A stretch of 48,827 nucleotides of DNA, taken from NCBI GenBank assembly GCA_003564295.1, contig PXFI01000336.1, forward strand, positions 1-48,827, given 5' to 3'. Below are positions 9,370 to 20,022 of this stretch, in pieces. A model generated the notes under the pieces. It ran no database searches. It was not told the origin of the DNA and saw only the letters and a list, made by a program, of their open reading frames with translations. The translations under genes were made by a program, and so were the position numbers. This DNA is from Gemmatimonadota bacterium (GTDB lineage Bacteria; Gemmatimonadota; Gemmatimonadetes; Longimicrobiales; Gaopeijiaceae). The number at the start of each line of letters is the position of its first letter. Within the stretch, counting starts at the first letter, position 1.

Positions 9370-11031
9370 CTACGACACCCCCAGGAGCTCCCTGGCGTGG
9401 TCCCGGGAGGTGGGCGAGTCCGGGTCCCCTCCGAGCATGCGGGCCACCTCGCGCACCCGGTCCTCACCTGTCAGTTCCCTGACCCGGGCAGAGGCCAGTC
9501 CCTCCACCTCCCCCTTCTCCACCAGGAGCTGGTGCTGGGCCCTGGACGCCAGCTGGGGAAGATGGGTGATGACGAACACCTGATGGTGACGGGCCACGCT
9601 CCGGAGCTTCTCCGCCACCTGGAGGGCCACCTCCCCGCCGATCCCGGCGTCGATCTCGTCGAAGACCAGGGTGGGAATCCGGTCCACCCCCGCCAGAATA
9701 GCCTTCAGGGCCAGCATGACCCGGGAGAGCTCGCCTCCCGAGGCGATGCGGGAAAGGGACCCCGGCTCGAATCCGGGATTGAGGGACGCGAGAAACTCCA
9801 CCTGCTCCGCCCCTCCCGGACCGGGCGCCGCCACGGGCGAAAGGGCCACGCGGAACTCCCCCTTGCCCAGCCCCAGGTCCGGGAGGATCTCGCCCGCCTC
9901 CCGCTCCAGGCTCAGGGCCGCGTTTCTCCGCCTCTCCGTCAGGGCACGGACTCTGTCCAGGAACTCGGACTCGATGCGCCGAACCTCCCCCCTCAGGTCC
10001 TCCAGGTCGAAAGAGGCCGCCTCCAGCTCCGCAAGCTCATCCCTGACCCTGCTGCCGGCCTGGAGGACGTCCTGGATCTCGGGGCCATACTTCCGCTTCA
10101 GGCGGAAGAGGAGGTCCTGTCTTCTGCGAATCTCCTCCAGCCGCCCGGGATCGTGCTCCAGGCCGGAGGCGTAGCTCCCCAGTCTCTGGCCCACGTCCGC
10201 CAGGAGATGGTAGGCCTCCTCCAGGGTCCCAAGGGAGCCCTCCAGTGAGGAATCCAAACGGGCTAGAGCGCCCAGGAGGTCCTGCAGACCGGAAACCCGG
10301 TCCGAGAGGGAGTCGTCGCCGGCATAGAGCCGCTCATGGAGTTTCCCGGCCCCCAGGGCCAACTCCTCCGCATGCTCCAGGCGCCGAGCCTCTTCCTCAA
10401 GAAGCTCCTCCTCGCCCACCTGGAGGGCCGCGCCGTCGATCTCCTCCAGCTGGAACCGGAGGAAATCGGCCCGGGCCTCCAGCTCCCGGATCCTCACCTC
10501 CTTCCGTTCCAACTCCTGCCGTTTCTCCGAGAGCTCCCCGTGAAGAGCCCGCGTCTCCCGGGCCAGGCCCTCGGCCCCTCCGAAGACGTCCAGGATGGCT
10601 CGCTGCTCCCGGGGCCGGAGAAGGCTCTGGTGCTCGTGCTGGCCGTGGATGTCCACCAGCCGGCCCCCCAGCTCTCCCACCGCCGCTGCCGTGGCGGGGG
10701 ATCCGTTCACCCACGCCCGGTTCCGTCCTTCCGCCGCCACCTCCCGCCGGAGGAGGAGAAGGCCGTCTTCCGTGGCGAACCCCAGGTCCAGGAGCTGATC
10801 CTCCAGGCCGGGAATTCCCTCCACATGGAAGACCGCTTCCACCACCGCCCGCTCCGCTCCCTTCCGGACCACCTGGGAGGAAGCACGCTCCCCCAGCAAC
10901 AGGGAAAGGGCTCCCACGATGATGGACTTCCCTGCCCCGGTTTCCCCGGAGAGCACATTGAAGCCGGGCGACAACTCCAGGTAGAGGTCGTCGATGACGG
11001 CGTAATCCCGGATCCGGAGCTCGATCAGCAT
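9370..11031 (-). CDS. recN: DNA repair protein RecN
   Basis: MLIELRIRDYAVIDDLYLELSPGFNVLSGETGAGKSIIVGALSLLLG; C-terminal FDEIDAGIGGEVALQVAEKL. Confidence 0.95.
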   Translation of the reverse strand: MLIELRIRDYAVIDDLYLELSPGFNVLSGETGAGKSIIVGALSLLLGERASSQVVRKGAERAVVEAVFHVEGIPGLEDQLLDLGFATEDGLLLLRREVAAEGRNRAWVNGSPATAAAVGELGGRLVDIHGQHEHQSLLRPREQRAILDVFGGAEGLARETRALHGELSEKRQELERKEVRIRELEARADFLRFQLEEIDGAALQVGEEELLEEEARRLEHAEELALGAGKLHERLYAGDDSLSDRVSGLQDLLGALARLDSSLEGSLGTLEEAYHLLADVGQRLGSYASGLEHDPGRLEEIRRRQDLLFRLKRKYGPEIQDVLQAGSRVRDELAELEAASFDLEDLRGEVRRIESEFLDRVRALTERRRNAALSLEREAGEILPDLGLGKGEFRVALSPVAAPGPGGAEQVEFLASLNPGFEPGSLSRIASGGELSRVMLALKAILAGVDRIPTLVFDEIDAGIGGEVALQVAEKLRSVARHHQVFVITHLPQLASRAQHQLLVEKGEVEGLASARVRELTGEDRVREVARMLGGDPDSPTSRDHARELLGVS

Positions 11032-11118
11032 GGGATTGAATCTAGGAGCCTCGAGAGGGGCGCCTCAATGGGAGAATGCCCGCCCCCGGAAAGAAGGGCA
11101 GGTCCGAAGAACCGCTTT

Positions 11119-12027
11119 CTACACCTCGCCGGGGGGACGGATGGCCCAATTCAGCTTGTCCCGGAGGGTCGAGAAGAATGTCTGCCCCGGGAACCGCACC
11201 AGGTTGACTCTGGCCTCGCCTTGCCGGATCACCACCGACTCCCCAATGCAGAGGTACGTACCGGTCTGCCCGTCCACGGTGAGGACCAGGCTTTCGGTCC
11301 GGCCCAGGGGACGGACGGTGAGCGTCTCCCGGGACGAGATGACCAGGGGGCGAACCGCAAGGGTATGGGGGCAGACGGGGGTGACGAGGATGCACCCCAT
11401 GTCCGGGGCCACGATGGGCCCGCCCGCCGAAAGGGAGTAGGCGGTGGAGCCGGTGGGCGTGGAGAGGATGAGCCCGTCCCCATTGAACCGGCTGATCTCC
11501 TCCAGATCGTCCTCCTCCCCCACCAGGAGATCCAACCGGATGACGCGAGCCATTCCACCTTTATGGATGACGAAGTCGTTCAGGGCCAGGTAGCGCTCCC
11601 GCTCGCGCCCGTCCTCTCCCATCACCCGGGCATCCAGCGTGAACCGGGTGTCCAGGACGTAATCCCCCCGGAACAGCTTCTCCATCCCCTCTTCGATCTC
11701 GTTGATGGTGATGGAGGTCAGGAAGCCCATGCGCCCCAGATTGATGCCCAGAACCGGGATCCCCCGCCCCGCCACCAGGCGGGCGCCCCAGAGCAACGTG
11801 CCGTCCCCCCCCAGGGTGATCAACAGGTCCAGCCCATGGTCCAGGGTTCCTTCGATCTCCGGCTCCAGGGACTCCCCCGGCAGGAGCCGTTCCCTGAACA
11901 CCACCTCCACTTCGTGCTCGTCGAAGACGGCCTGCAGCCGGTCCGCCACCGCATCCTGGCCCCCGTGGGCCTTCTTGCCCACCAGGCCCACCCGCCGAAA
12001 GGGGCTCGCTCCGGTAGGCGGCGGCAT
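11119..12027 (-). CDS. nadK: NAD kinase
   Basis: LITLGGDGTLLWGARLVAGRGIPVLGINLGRMGFLT; FNGDGLILSTPTGSTAYSLSAGGPIV. Confidence 0.95.
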   Translation of the reverse strand: MPPPTGASPFRRVGLVGKKAHGGQDAVADRLQAVFDEHEVEVVFRERLLPGESLEPEIEGTLDHGLDLLITLGGDGTLLWGARLVAGRGIPVLGINLGRMGFLTSITINEIEEGMEKLFRGDYVLDTRFTLDARVMGEDGRERERYLALNDFVIHKGGMARVIRLDLLVGEEDDLEEISRFNGDGLILSTPTGSTAYSLSAGGPIVAPDMGCILVTPVCPHTLAVRPLVISSRETLTVRPLGRTESLVLTVDGQTGTYLCIGESVVIRQGEARVNLVRFPGQTFFSTLRDKLNWAIRPPGEV

Positions 12028-12029
12028 GA

Positions 12030-14009
12030 TCAGGCCGTCTCCCGATTCCGACGGGAGGACTGGCCGGCCGCCTGCCCCTTCCCCGTGGCCCGTGGCCCCA
12101 CGAGCCGCCTGACCCGTTCCTCGATTCCCCGGGCGTCCAGGTCGACCTCCCGGAGAAGCTCGGCCCGGCTCCCGTGGGTCACGAAATGGTCGGGGATACC
12201 CAGGGTTTCCACCCGGACGCCTCGGGCCTCCTCCATACCTGCCATCTCCCGGACCAGGAAGGCGCCGAAACCGTTCGCCACCGCTCCCTCCTCAACCGTC
12301 AGGACCCGGTCGTGACCTGCCAGAACCTGCTTCAGGACCTCCGTGTCGAAGGGCTTCAGGAACCTGCAGTTCACCACCGTGACCTGGATTCCGTCCTCTG
12401 CCAGCTCCTCGGCAGCCTTCCGGGCCTCCAGCACCATGGCGCCCACGGCCAGCAGAGCCAAATCCTTCCCCTTTCGAAGGACCTCCCAGCTCCCATAGGG
12501 AACGTCGGGGATCTCGGCCATGGGAGGCACAGGCTCGGGCACGTTGTCCCGGGGAAAACGCAGGGAGAAGGGTCCGGTCTCATGCGTCACCCCGAGCCGG
12601 AGGAGGGCCAGGAGCTCTGCGCCGTCCTTGGGAGCCGTCACGGTCATCCCGGGAACGCTCAACATGAAGTTGATGTCCAGGACCCCGTGGTGGGTGGGCC
12701 CGTCGGCTCCCGCCACGCCGGCCCGGTCCATGGCGAAGACCACCGGGAGGTTCTGGAGGGCCACGTCGTGGGCGACGTTGTCGAAGCCTCGCTGGAGGAA
12801 GGTGGAGTAGATGGCCACCACCGGCCGCATTCCCTCCGTGGCCAGGCCGGCGGCGAAGGTCACCCCGTGGCCCTCGGCGATCCCCACGTCGAAGAACCTG
12901 TCGGGATGAGCCTCCTGGAACAGGTCGGTGCTGGTCCCGTCCCGCATCCCAGCCGTGATGGCCACCACCCGGGGGTTCGACTTGCCGAGCTCCACCAGGC
13001 CCTCCCCGAAGACCTTCTGGTAGGCCGGCAGGATCTCCTTCCCTCCCGCGGTGACGATTCCCGAGCCCCGGTCGAAGGGCTTGGCGGCGTGCCACTTGAA
13101 GGGGTCCTGTTCAGCCGCGTCGTATCCCTTCCCTTTCTGGGTCAGGACATGAACCAGGATGGGACCCCTCATCTGCCTGACCCCGTCCAGGGTGTCCAGC
13201 AGGGAGTCCAGGTCGTGTCCCTCCACGGGCCCCACATAGCGGAAGCCCAACTCCTGGAAGAGCATGCCCGGCATCAGGAGGTTCTTCACCGTCTCTTCCA
13301 GCTTGTAGGCGAAGCTCTCCATCATCTCGCCCAGACCCGTGGGCACACGCTGCAAGAGGCTCTTGACCTCCCGGCGAACCCGGTTGTAGCCCGGGTTGGT
13401 GATCATGCTGGTGAGGTACTTGTTCATGGCCCCCACGTTGGGGGCGATGGACATCTCGTTGTCGTTGAGAACGACGGTGAAATCCCGGCCCGTATGCCCG
13501 GCGTTGTTCAGGGCCTCGTAGGCCAGGCCACAGCCCATGGCGCCATCCCCGATGACGGCTATGACCCGGAAGTCATGGCCGTTCAGGTCTCTGGCCACGG
13601 CCATGCCCCATGCTGCGGAAATGGAAGTGGCCGCGTGTCCGGCTCCGAAGGCGTCGAACTCCGATTCTTCCCTGCGGCAGAAGGGAGCCAACCCGCCCTT
13701 CTGGCGGATTGTGGGAAACGCCTCGTTTCTCCCCGTCAGAATCTTGTGGATGTAGGTCTGGTGACCTGTGTCCCACACGATCTTGTCCCGGGGGGTTTCG
13801 AAGATGTAATGGAGAGCCACGGTGAGCTCCGTGACGCCCAGGCTGGCGCCGAAATGGCCACCCACCTTCGACACCACATCGATGTGACGCTCCCGGGCCT
13901 CGCTGGCCAGCTGGCGAAGCTCCTGGCGGGAGAGGCCTCGCAGGTCCTTGGGGTACTTGATCCGGTCGAGGAGGGGCACCTCAAATGCCTCCTTGGTGAA
14001 GAGAATCAA
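12030..14009 (-). CDS. dxs: 1-deoxy-D-xylulose-5-phosphate synthase
   Basis: HFGASLGVTELTVALHYIFETPRDKIVWDTGHQTYIHKILTGR; VIGDGAMGCGLAYEALNNAG; DRAGVAGADGPTHHGVLD. Confidence 0.97.
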   Translation of the reverse strand: MILFTKEAFEVPLLDRIKYPKDLRGLSRQELRQLASEARERHIDVVSKVGGHFGASLGVTELTVALHYIFETPRDKIVWDTGHQTYIHKILTGRNEAFPTIRQKGGLAPFCRREESEFDAFGAGHAATSISAAWGMAVARDLNGHDFRVIAVIGDGAMGCGLAYEALNNAGHTGRDFTVVLNDNEMSIAPNVGAMNKYLTSMITNPGYNRVRREVKSLLQRVPTGLGEMMESFAYKLEETVKNLLMPGMLFQELGFRYVGPVEGHDLDSLLDTLDGVRQMRGPILVHVLTQKGKGYDAAEQDPFKWHAAKPFDRGSGIVTAGGKEILPAYQKVFGEGLVELGKSNPRVVAITAGMRDGTSTDLFQEAHPDRFFDVGIAEGHGVTFAAGLATEGMRPVVAIYSTFLQRGFDNVAHDVALQNLPVVFAMDRAGVAGADGPTHHGVLDINFMLSVPGMTVTAPKDGAELLALLRLGVTHETGPFSLRFPRDNVPEPVPPMAEIPDVPYGSWEVLRKGKDLALLAVGAMVLEARKAAEELAEDGIQVTVVNCRFLKPFDTEVLKQVLAGHDRVLTVEEGAVANGFGAFLVREMAGMEEARGVRVETLGIPDHFVTHGSRAELLREVDLDARGIEERVRRLVGPRATGKGQAAGQSSRRNRETA

Positions 14010-14067
14010 CCATCAAAGATAAGGAAAAGACGACGGCCTGGCATCTCGGTCCCATTTCCCCATTCTC

Positions 14068-14979
14068 CTATCGCTCCCGCTCCACCACGAACCATGCCAG
14101 CGCCTCCAGCTCCGGTGCTTCCAGTCCGGCACTCCGGAGGGCCGCCACGGCCTCCTCAGTCAGGCCCCGGGCCTTGCGGGAGGCCTCTTCGAGCCCGAAT
14201 AGAGTGACGTAGGTGGACTTGCCCAGCTCGGCATCCGAGGGGTTCTTGCCCAGGGCCTGGGCCGACGATGTGGCGTCGAGCAGATCGTCGGCGATCTGGA
14301 AGGCCAGCCCGATGGCCTCGCCGTAACGGTCCAGGGCCGCCAGCTCCCCGGGTGTGGCGGCTCCGGCGATCCCGCCCATGCGAAGAGAGGCCCGAAGGAG
14401 GGCCCCCGTCTTCCGGCCATGCAGGTCGTCCAGCTCCGCCGCCGTCAGGGCCTTCTCCTCTCCCAGGAGATCCAGGAACTGCCCCCCCACCATCCCGCCT
14501 CCCCCGGCGGCCCGGGAGAGCTCCTCCACCAGGAGCCGGCGCCGCTCCTCGGCAAGGCCCATGGACGCGCCCCCTTCCCATGCCTGCCACGCCGCCGCCG
14601 GGATCAAGAGGGCTCCGGCCACCACGGTGGCCTCTTCCCCTTCCACGCGATGGGTGGTGGGCCTTCCCCTCCGGAGCTCGGCATCGTCCATGCACGGGAG
14701 GTCGTCGTGCATGAGGGAGTAGGCGTGGATGAGCTCCAGGGAAACGGCCAGGGAGTAGATGGCATCGCCCATCCCTCCCACGGCCCGGTAGGCCGCCACG
14801 CAGAGGATGGGCCGAAGACGCTTCCCGGGGCTGGTCACTCCGTGCCGCACGGCCGCCGCCAGACTGCCCGGAATCCGGGGCAGGATGTCCTCCAGTGCCC
14901 TGTCCAGGGCCGCCTCGGTCCTTTCCCTCTCCCTTGCAAGGAATCCCTGGAGATCCACCTGGCCGTCCGAACCCGTCAC
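14068..14979 (-). CDS. polyprenyl (farnesyl/geranylgeranyl) diphosphate synthase
   Basis: GKRLRPILCVAAYRA; LIHAYSLMHDDLPCMDDAELRRGRPTTH; FQIADDLLD. Confidence 0.95.
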   Translation of the reverse strand: MTGSDGQVDLQGFLARERERTEAALDRALEDILPRIPGSLAAAVRHGVTSPGKRLRPILCVAAYRAVGGMGDAIYSLAVSLELIHAYSLMHDDLPCMDDAELRRGRPTTHRVEGEEATVVAGALLIPAAAWQAWEGGASMGLAEERRRLLVEELSRAAGGGGMVGGQFLDLLGEEKALTAAELDDLHGRKTGALLRASLRMGGIAGAATPGELAALDRYGEAIGLAFQIADDLLDATSSAQALGKNPSDAELGKSTYVTLFGLEEASRKARGLTEEAVAALRSAGLEAPELEALAWFVVERER

Positions 14980-15219
14980 TCCTCCTCCTCCCGGAAGGGA
15001 GCGGCCCGGAGCTCTTTCCCCTCGCCCAGCAGCTCCTCTACCCGGAGCTCGGCAGCCGCCAGGGTGGTCTCCGCCTCCTTTACGTGGGCCACCCCCTCCT
15101 CGAAGAGGGCCAGAGCCTTCTCCAGCTCCAGGTCGTCAGCCTCCAACTGGCTCACGATCTCTTCCAGGCGCCTGAGGCGCCCCTCCAGCGTGAAGTCCTT
15201 CTCGGCCACGTCGGTCACG
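14976..15219 (-). CDS. xseB: exodeoxyribonuclease VII small subunit (GTG start)
   Basis: VTDVAEKDFTLEGRLRRLEEIVSQLEADDLELEKALALFEEGV; immediately downstream of xseA. Confidence 0.9.
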
Positions 15220-16455
15220 CTACACCTCGTCCTGTTGGATGTCCCGGGTCTGGCACGAGATACGACCGTCCACCACCCGGAGCAGAAAGCTCCCTCCCGG
15301 CGCAAAGTCCCTGACGCGCCGGAGCACCCTCCCTCCGGCCCCCAGGGGCACGGCGTATCCCCGGCGGAGGGTGGACAGGGGGGAGAGGGCGTCCATCATA
15401 CCGCTCAGGCGCGCCAGGAGTTGCCTTCGGCCCTGAAGTCCGGAGCTCACCGCCCGGTGGAGCCCTGTCCGGGCTTCTTCCAGCCTCCTTTGCCGGGGCA
15501 CCAGGATGACCCGGCCGCTGCGCCGGAGCCCCGCCCTTCCCTCCTCCAGGATCCGGCGCCTCGTCTCCACTCCCCTCCGGAGACCCCGGGACAATCTCTC
15601 CCCGGCCACCTGAAGGTTGCGGAGGATCTCGTCCCTGTCGGGGGCCACCGCCTCGGCGGCGGCGGATGGCGTGGGCGCCCTCAAATCCGCCACCAGGTCC
15701 GAGATGGTAACGTCCACCTCGTGACCCACGGCGGAGATCACCGGAACCGGGCAGTCGGCCAGGGCCCTGGCCACGGGCTCCTCGTTGAAGGCCCAGAGGT
15801 CTTCCCGGCTCCCCCCTCCCCGTCCCACGATGATGACGTCGGCAAGGCCGCTCCCGCCCAGGGTTTTCACGGCCTCGGCGATCTCCTCCGCCGCGCCCTC
15901 TCCCTGGACCCGGGCGCCCCTCACCAGGACCCTCAGCCAGGGAGCCCTCCGGCGCAGGACCGTCAGGATGTCGTGAAGCGCCGCTCCCGTGGTGGAGGTG
16001 ACCAGGCCCACGCACCGGGGAAGGCGGGGAATGGGCCGTTTCCGCTCCGGCGCCAGGAGGCCTTCCTCCTGGAGCTTCCTGCTGAGCCGGTCGAAAGCCA
16101 GCTTCCAGAGCCCCTCTCCCTCCTCCCCTTCCAGGGCCCGGACCACCAGCTGGTAGTCTCCCCTGGCCTCGTAGAGGGTGAGCTGTCCCTGGGCCCTGAC
16201 CCGCATACCCTCGGAGGGATCCGTCGGAAGGCGGGCCGCCTCGCCCCGCCACATGACGCACCGCAATTGGGCCGACTCGTCCTTGAGGGTGAAGTAGCAG
16301 TGTCCCGACCCGGCCCGCTTCCAGTTCGCCACCTCCCCCGAGACCCAGAGAGGGGGAAGGGATGCCTCCAGCAACCCCCGCACCGCCCGGTTGACCTCCG
16401 AGACGGTCCACACCGGCGTCTCCGGGCGGGGGGGGTCGAATAGATCCAGATTCAC
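15220..16455 (-). CDS. xseA: exodeoxyribonuclease VII large subunit
   Basis: VSEVNRAVRGLLEASLPPLWVSGEVANWKRAGSGHCYFTLKDESAQLRCVMW; VGHEVDVTISDLVADLRAPTPSAAAE. Confidence 0.96.
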   Translation of the reverse strand: MNLDLFDPPRPETPVWTVSEVNRAVRGLLEASLPPLWVSGEVANWKRAGSGHCYFTLKDESAQLRCVMWRGEAARLPTDPSEGMRVRAQGQLTLYEARGDYQLVVRALEGEEGEGLWKLAFDRLSRKLQEEGLLAPERKRPIPRLPRCVGLVTSTTGAALHDILTVLRRRAPWLRVLVRGARVQGEGAAEEIAEAVKTLGGSGLADVIIVGRGGGSREDLWAFNEEPVARALADCPVPVISAVGHEVDVTISDLVADLRAPTPSAAAEAVAPDRDEILRNLQVAGERLSRGLRRGVETRRRILEEGRAGLRRSGRVILVPRQRRLEEARTGLHRAVSSGLQGRRQLLARLSGMMDALSPLSTLRRGYAVPLGAGGRVLRRVRDFAPGGSFLLRVVDGRISCQTRDIQQDEV

Positions 16456-16493
16456 GGTGCTCGGTGGCGAGGGGCTGACGGCCAGCCTCTCGC

Positions 16494-17390
16494 CTACTCC
16501 TGGATCCCGGCCTGGCGGACTGCGGCGTCCACGGTGTTGGACATGAGCATGGTGATGGTCATGGGCCCCACACCGCCGGGCACGGGTGTGATGGCACCGG
16601 CCACCTCCTTCACCTCGTCGAAGGCCACATCACCCACCAAGCGGTAGCCCCGCTCCCGGGTATCGTCGTCCACACGGTTCACGCCCACGTCGATGACCAC
16701 GGCACCGGGCCTCACCATGTCGGCCTTGAGGAGCTCGGGCCAGCCGATGGCCACGATGAGGATGTCGGCCAACCGGGTGACGGCCCCCAGGTCGGGGGTT
16801 CTGCTGTGGGCCACGGTGACGGTGGCATTTCCGCCCTTGGCCTTGCGCAGCAGGAGGGAGGCCATGGGACGGCCCACGATGTTCGACCGACCCACGATGA
16901 CCACGTGCTTGCCCGAGGGATCGTTTCCGGTCCGAAGGAGCATCTGCACGACCCCGGCGGGGGTGCAGGGAGCCAGGACCTCCATCTCGCCGGTGGAGAG
17001 TCTGCCCACGTTGATGGGGTGAAAGCCGTCCACGTCCTTGGCGGGCTCGATGGCCAGGAGGATCTTCGACTCCTGGATGTGATCGGGAAGGGGGAGCTGG
17101 ACCAGGATGCCGTGGATGTCCGGATCGGCATTCAGGCCTTCCACGATTCCCAGGAGCTCGGCCTCGGGGATATCCGCGTCCAGGGTGATTTGCCTGGAGA
17201 AGATTCCCATCTCCTTGGCGGCCTTGTTCTTCATCCCCACGTAGCTCTGGCTGGCCGGGTCCTCTCCCACGAGAACGGTGGCCAGGCCAGGGGTGAGGTC
17301 GTGCTTCTTCTTCAACGAAGCCACCCGCTGGGCAGTCTCGCCGCGAATGGAGTCTGAGATTTCCTTGCCGGAGATGATCTTGGCACTCAT
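16494..17390 (-). CDS. folD: bifunctional methylenetetrahydrofolate dehydrogenase/cyclohydrolase
   Basis: ILVQLPLPDHIQESKILLAIEPAKDVDGFHPINVGRL; VVIVGRSNIVGRPMASLLL; PVPGGVGPMTITMLM. Confidence 0.97.
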   Translation of the reverse strand: MSAKIISGKEISDSIRGETAQRVASLKKKHDLTPGLATVLVGEDPASQSYVGMKNKAAKEMGIFSRQITLDADIPEAELLGIVEGLNADPDIHGILVQLPLPDHIQESKILLAIEPAKDVDGFHPINVGRLSTGEMEVLAPCTPAGVVQMLLRTGNDPSGKHVVIVGRSNIVGRPMASLLLRKAKGGNATVTVAHSRTPDLGAVTRLADILIVAIGWPELLKADMVRPGAVVIDVGVNRVDDDTRERGYRLVGDVAFDEVKEVAGAITPVPGGVGPMTITMLMSNTVDAAVRQAGIQE

Positions 17391-17515
17391 CTGTCAACCC
17401 TTGTTGGAGGAGGGCCCGGGCCGTTCGAGAGAGCCACGGAGGGCGGATCCCGGGCAGATCATGGGAGGGAAGATAATCACTTCCGGGACCGGAGACTGCC
17501 CCCGGAGCCCGGGGC

Positions 17516-17899
17516 TCAGGGTATCAGCCCCAGCCATTCCATGCACTCGTCCCGGTCCCAGAACACCCGGGTCTGGCGACGGCCTCCCTTGAACTCCCGG
17601 AGCCTCGAGTAGATGCGGGACAGGCCCATGCCCAGGGATTGGGAAATGAGAATGGCGATCTTGATGGGAATCGCCTCCGGATCGGTGGCCGCCGCCACCG
17701 AGGCCAACTCGGACAGTCCGGCGTAGGTCAGGTCCTGGAGGTCCGCCTCCGTCAGATCGATGAGCTCGTCGTAGATGTTGTACCGCGAGTCTCCCAGGTA
17801 CTCCCGGACGTAATCGAGGAGCTCCTGGTCGGTGACGATGCCCTCACCCCGGACGAAGATCACCTGCTGGTTCTCATCGATCTGCACGTTCAGAGGCAT
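17516..17899 (-). CDS. hypothetical protein, STAS/SpoIIAA-like fold suspected
   Basis: 127 aa, good coding signal, adjacent to rny. Confidence 0.7.
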   Translation of the reverse strand: MPLNVQIDENQQVIFVRGEGIVTDQELLDYVREYLGDSRYNIYDELIDLTEADLQDLTYAGLSELASVAAATDPEAIPIKIAILISQSLGMGLSRIYSRLREFKGGRRQTRVFWDRDECMEWLGLIP

Positions 17900-17911
17900 G
17901 GCTTCCCTACC

Positions 17912-19480
17912 TCAGCGGGCGAAGTCCACCGACCGCGTCTCACGGATCACCACGACCTTGATCTGACCCGGGTATTGGAGCTCTCCCTCGATCTTGCGGG
18001 CCACGGTTTCGGATAGCTGGGCCATCTCCTGGTCCGATATCTTCTCGGGCTGGACCATCACCCGCAGCTCCCGGCCCGCCTGGATGGCAAAGCAGCGCTC
18101 CACGCCCGGGTAGGCCGAAGCGATCTCCTCCAGGTTCTCCAACCGCTTCACGTAGCCCTCGAACATCTCCCTCCGGGCGCCGGGACGGGACCCGCTGATG
18201 GCATCAGCCGCGGTGACCAGGAAGGTTTCCGGGAAATGGTGAGGTTCCTCGTCGTGATGGGCCTTGATGGCGTTCAGCACCACCTCCGGCTCCTTGTGCT
18301 TCTTGCACAGCCTCCACCCCAACTCCACGTGCGTCCCTTCCTGCTCGTGGGTCATGCCCTTCCCTATGTCGTGGAGAAGGCCGGCCCGCTTGGCCAGTTG
18401 AGCATCGAGTCCCATCTCGGCAGCCATGTTTCCCGCCAGAAGAGCGACTTCCCGGGAATGGCCCAGCTGGTTCTGGCCGAAGGAGGTGCGGAACTTGAGC
18501 TGGCCCAGGACCTTGACGATCTCCGGATGGACGTTGTGGATGCCGAGCTCGTAGAGGACCTGCTCGGCGGCCTCCAGCATCCCCTGCTCCACCTCCTTCT
18601 CACTCTTGGCCACGGTCTCCTCGATCCGACCCGGGTGGATCCGCCCGTCCTCCACGAGCTTTTCCAGTGCGATCCGGGCCACCTCTCTCCGCACCGGGTT
18701 GAAAGCCGACAACACCACCGCCTCGGGTGTATCGTCGATGATGACGTCCACTCCCGTAGCCTGCTCGAAGGCCCGGATGTTCCTCCCTTCCCGCCCGATG
18801 ATGCGGCCTTTCATCTCGTCGGAGGGGAGCTGCACCACCGAGACGGTGGTCTCGGCGGTCTGGTCGGCGGCCAGACGCTGGATGGAGAGGGCCAGGATCT
18901 TCTTGGCTTCCTTCGTTGCCGTACGCTGAGCCTCCTCCTTGATGTCCCGGAGATCCTGGGCGGCTCCGGCCCGGGCCTGGTCCAGCATGGCGCTCGCGAG
19001 CTCCTTCTTCGCCTCCTGGGCCGTCTGACCTGCCAGGGCCTCCAGCTTCTCCAGGACCAGCTGCTCCTGCTCCTCCACGTTGCGAATACGATCTCTCAGG
19101 GATTGATCGCGACGGTCCAACTCCCGAAGCCGGGTCTCCTGGCTGGCCTCCCTTTCGCTGAGGCTGTCGAATTTGCGATCCAGAAACTCCGATCGCTCGT
19201 CCAGCCGTCGCTCCAGTCGGTCGATCTCCTCCCGGCGACGGTCCTCCTCCTTCTCCCATCCCTCCCGAAGCCGGAACACCTCTTCCTTCCCCTGGAGGAG
19301 TGCGCTTTCCCGAAGGGTCTCCGCTTCCTCCCGGGCCCGCTTCAGGATCCGGGAGGCTTCGTCCTTGGCCTCCTCCCGCTCTCGCCTCTGCCGGGACCTT
19401 TCTCTTCCCCGGCCGACAAGGAAAGCGATCAGGGCAAGCGCTACGGCAAGACCCGCCAGCGTGGCTTCCACGCCCGTCAT
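17912..19480 (-). CDS. rny: ribonuclease Y
   Basis: N-terminal TM then coiled coil; KH domain [31 protein letters not shown] domain [19 protein letters not shown]. Confidence 0.97.
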   Translation of the reverse strand: MTGVEATLAGLAVALALIAFLVGRGRERSRQRREREEAKDEASRILKRAREEAETLRESALLQGKEEVFRLREGWEKEEDRRREEIDRLERRLDERSEFLDRKFDSLSEREASQETRLRELDRRDQSLRDRIRNVEEQEQLVLEKLEALAGQTAQEAKKELASAMLDQARAGAAQDLRDIKEEAQRTATKEAKKILALSIQRLAADQTAETTVSVVQLPSDEMKGRIIGREGRNIRAFEQATGVDVIIDDTPEAVVLSAFNPVRREVARIALEKLVEDGRIHPGRIEETVAKSEKEVEQGMLEAAEQVLYELGIHNVHPEIVKVLGQLKFRTSFGQNQLGHSREVALLAGNMAAEMGLDAQLAKRAGLLHDIGKGMTHEQEGTHVELGWRLCKKHKEPEVVLNAIKAHHDEEPHHFPETFLVTAADAISGSRPGARREMFEGYVKRLENLEEIASAYPGVERCFAIQAGRELRVMVQPEKISDQEMAQLSETVARKIEGELQYPGQIKVVVIRETRSVDFAR

Positions 19481-19656
19481 CTATTGACTCCGAAAACCGG
19501 ACACTCCTGTGTCCGATGGGTGGGCGATGATCGACGAACACTCACACCTGACCTGCCAACTGCCCCTACCTGCCAGTTGCAGGACAGGTGTCAATGGTTA
19601 ATGAAAGAATAGGAGTACCGGGGCAAAAAACGCAAGTAATGAGAACGGGACCATGC

Positions 19657-20022
19657 TCAATCCCCCATCCCAGGCTCTTCTTCACTTCCCTGCCCGGGCT
19701 GCCCCATCCCCTCAGTTCCGGGCTCCTTCAACCCCTCCTCCAGTCGGAACGCCAGCGCCTGGACCCGGCCGGCGGTGGAGTGCTTGAGCTCATCCAGTTC
19801 GGTCCTGGCCTGGAAGAGCTCGTCGGTTATGGAAAGGGCCGCCAGGATGGCCACCTTGTGGTTCTCCAGAAGTCCGACCTGGCTTCGGATCTCCATCATC
19901 CGCTGGTCCACCCACTCGGCACATCGACGAGTGTAGTCGGCCTCCACGTTGGCCCGGATGGTGTGCTCCTCTCCCCCGATCCGGACCGTTACCGCCGTCC
20001 TGCCCCCTGAGTTGGCCATCAA
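19657..20022 (-). CDS. zapA: cell division protein ZapA
   Basis: TVRIGGEEHTIRANVEADYTRRCAEWVDQRMMEIRSQ...HKVAILAALSITDELFQA. Confidence 0.85.
   Translation of the reverse strand: MMANSGGRTAVTVRIGGEEHTIRANVEADYTRRCAEWVDQRMMEIRSQVGLLENHKVAILAALSITDELFQARTELDELKHSTAGRVQALAFRLEEGLKEPGTEGMGQPGQGSEEEPGMGD

Noticed and set aside
12174-14207. Long plus-strand ORFs antisense to dxs, thrS, groEL, secD and others in the ORF track
   Set aside because: Typical high-GC antisense open frames with low-complexity translations; the minus-strand genes match known families.
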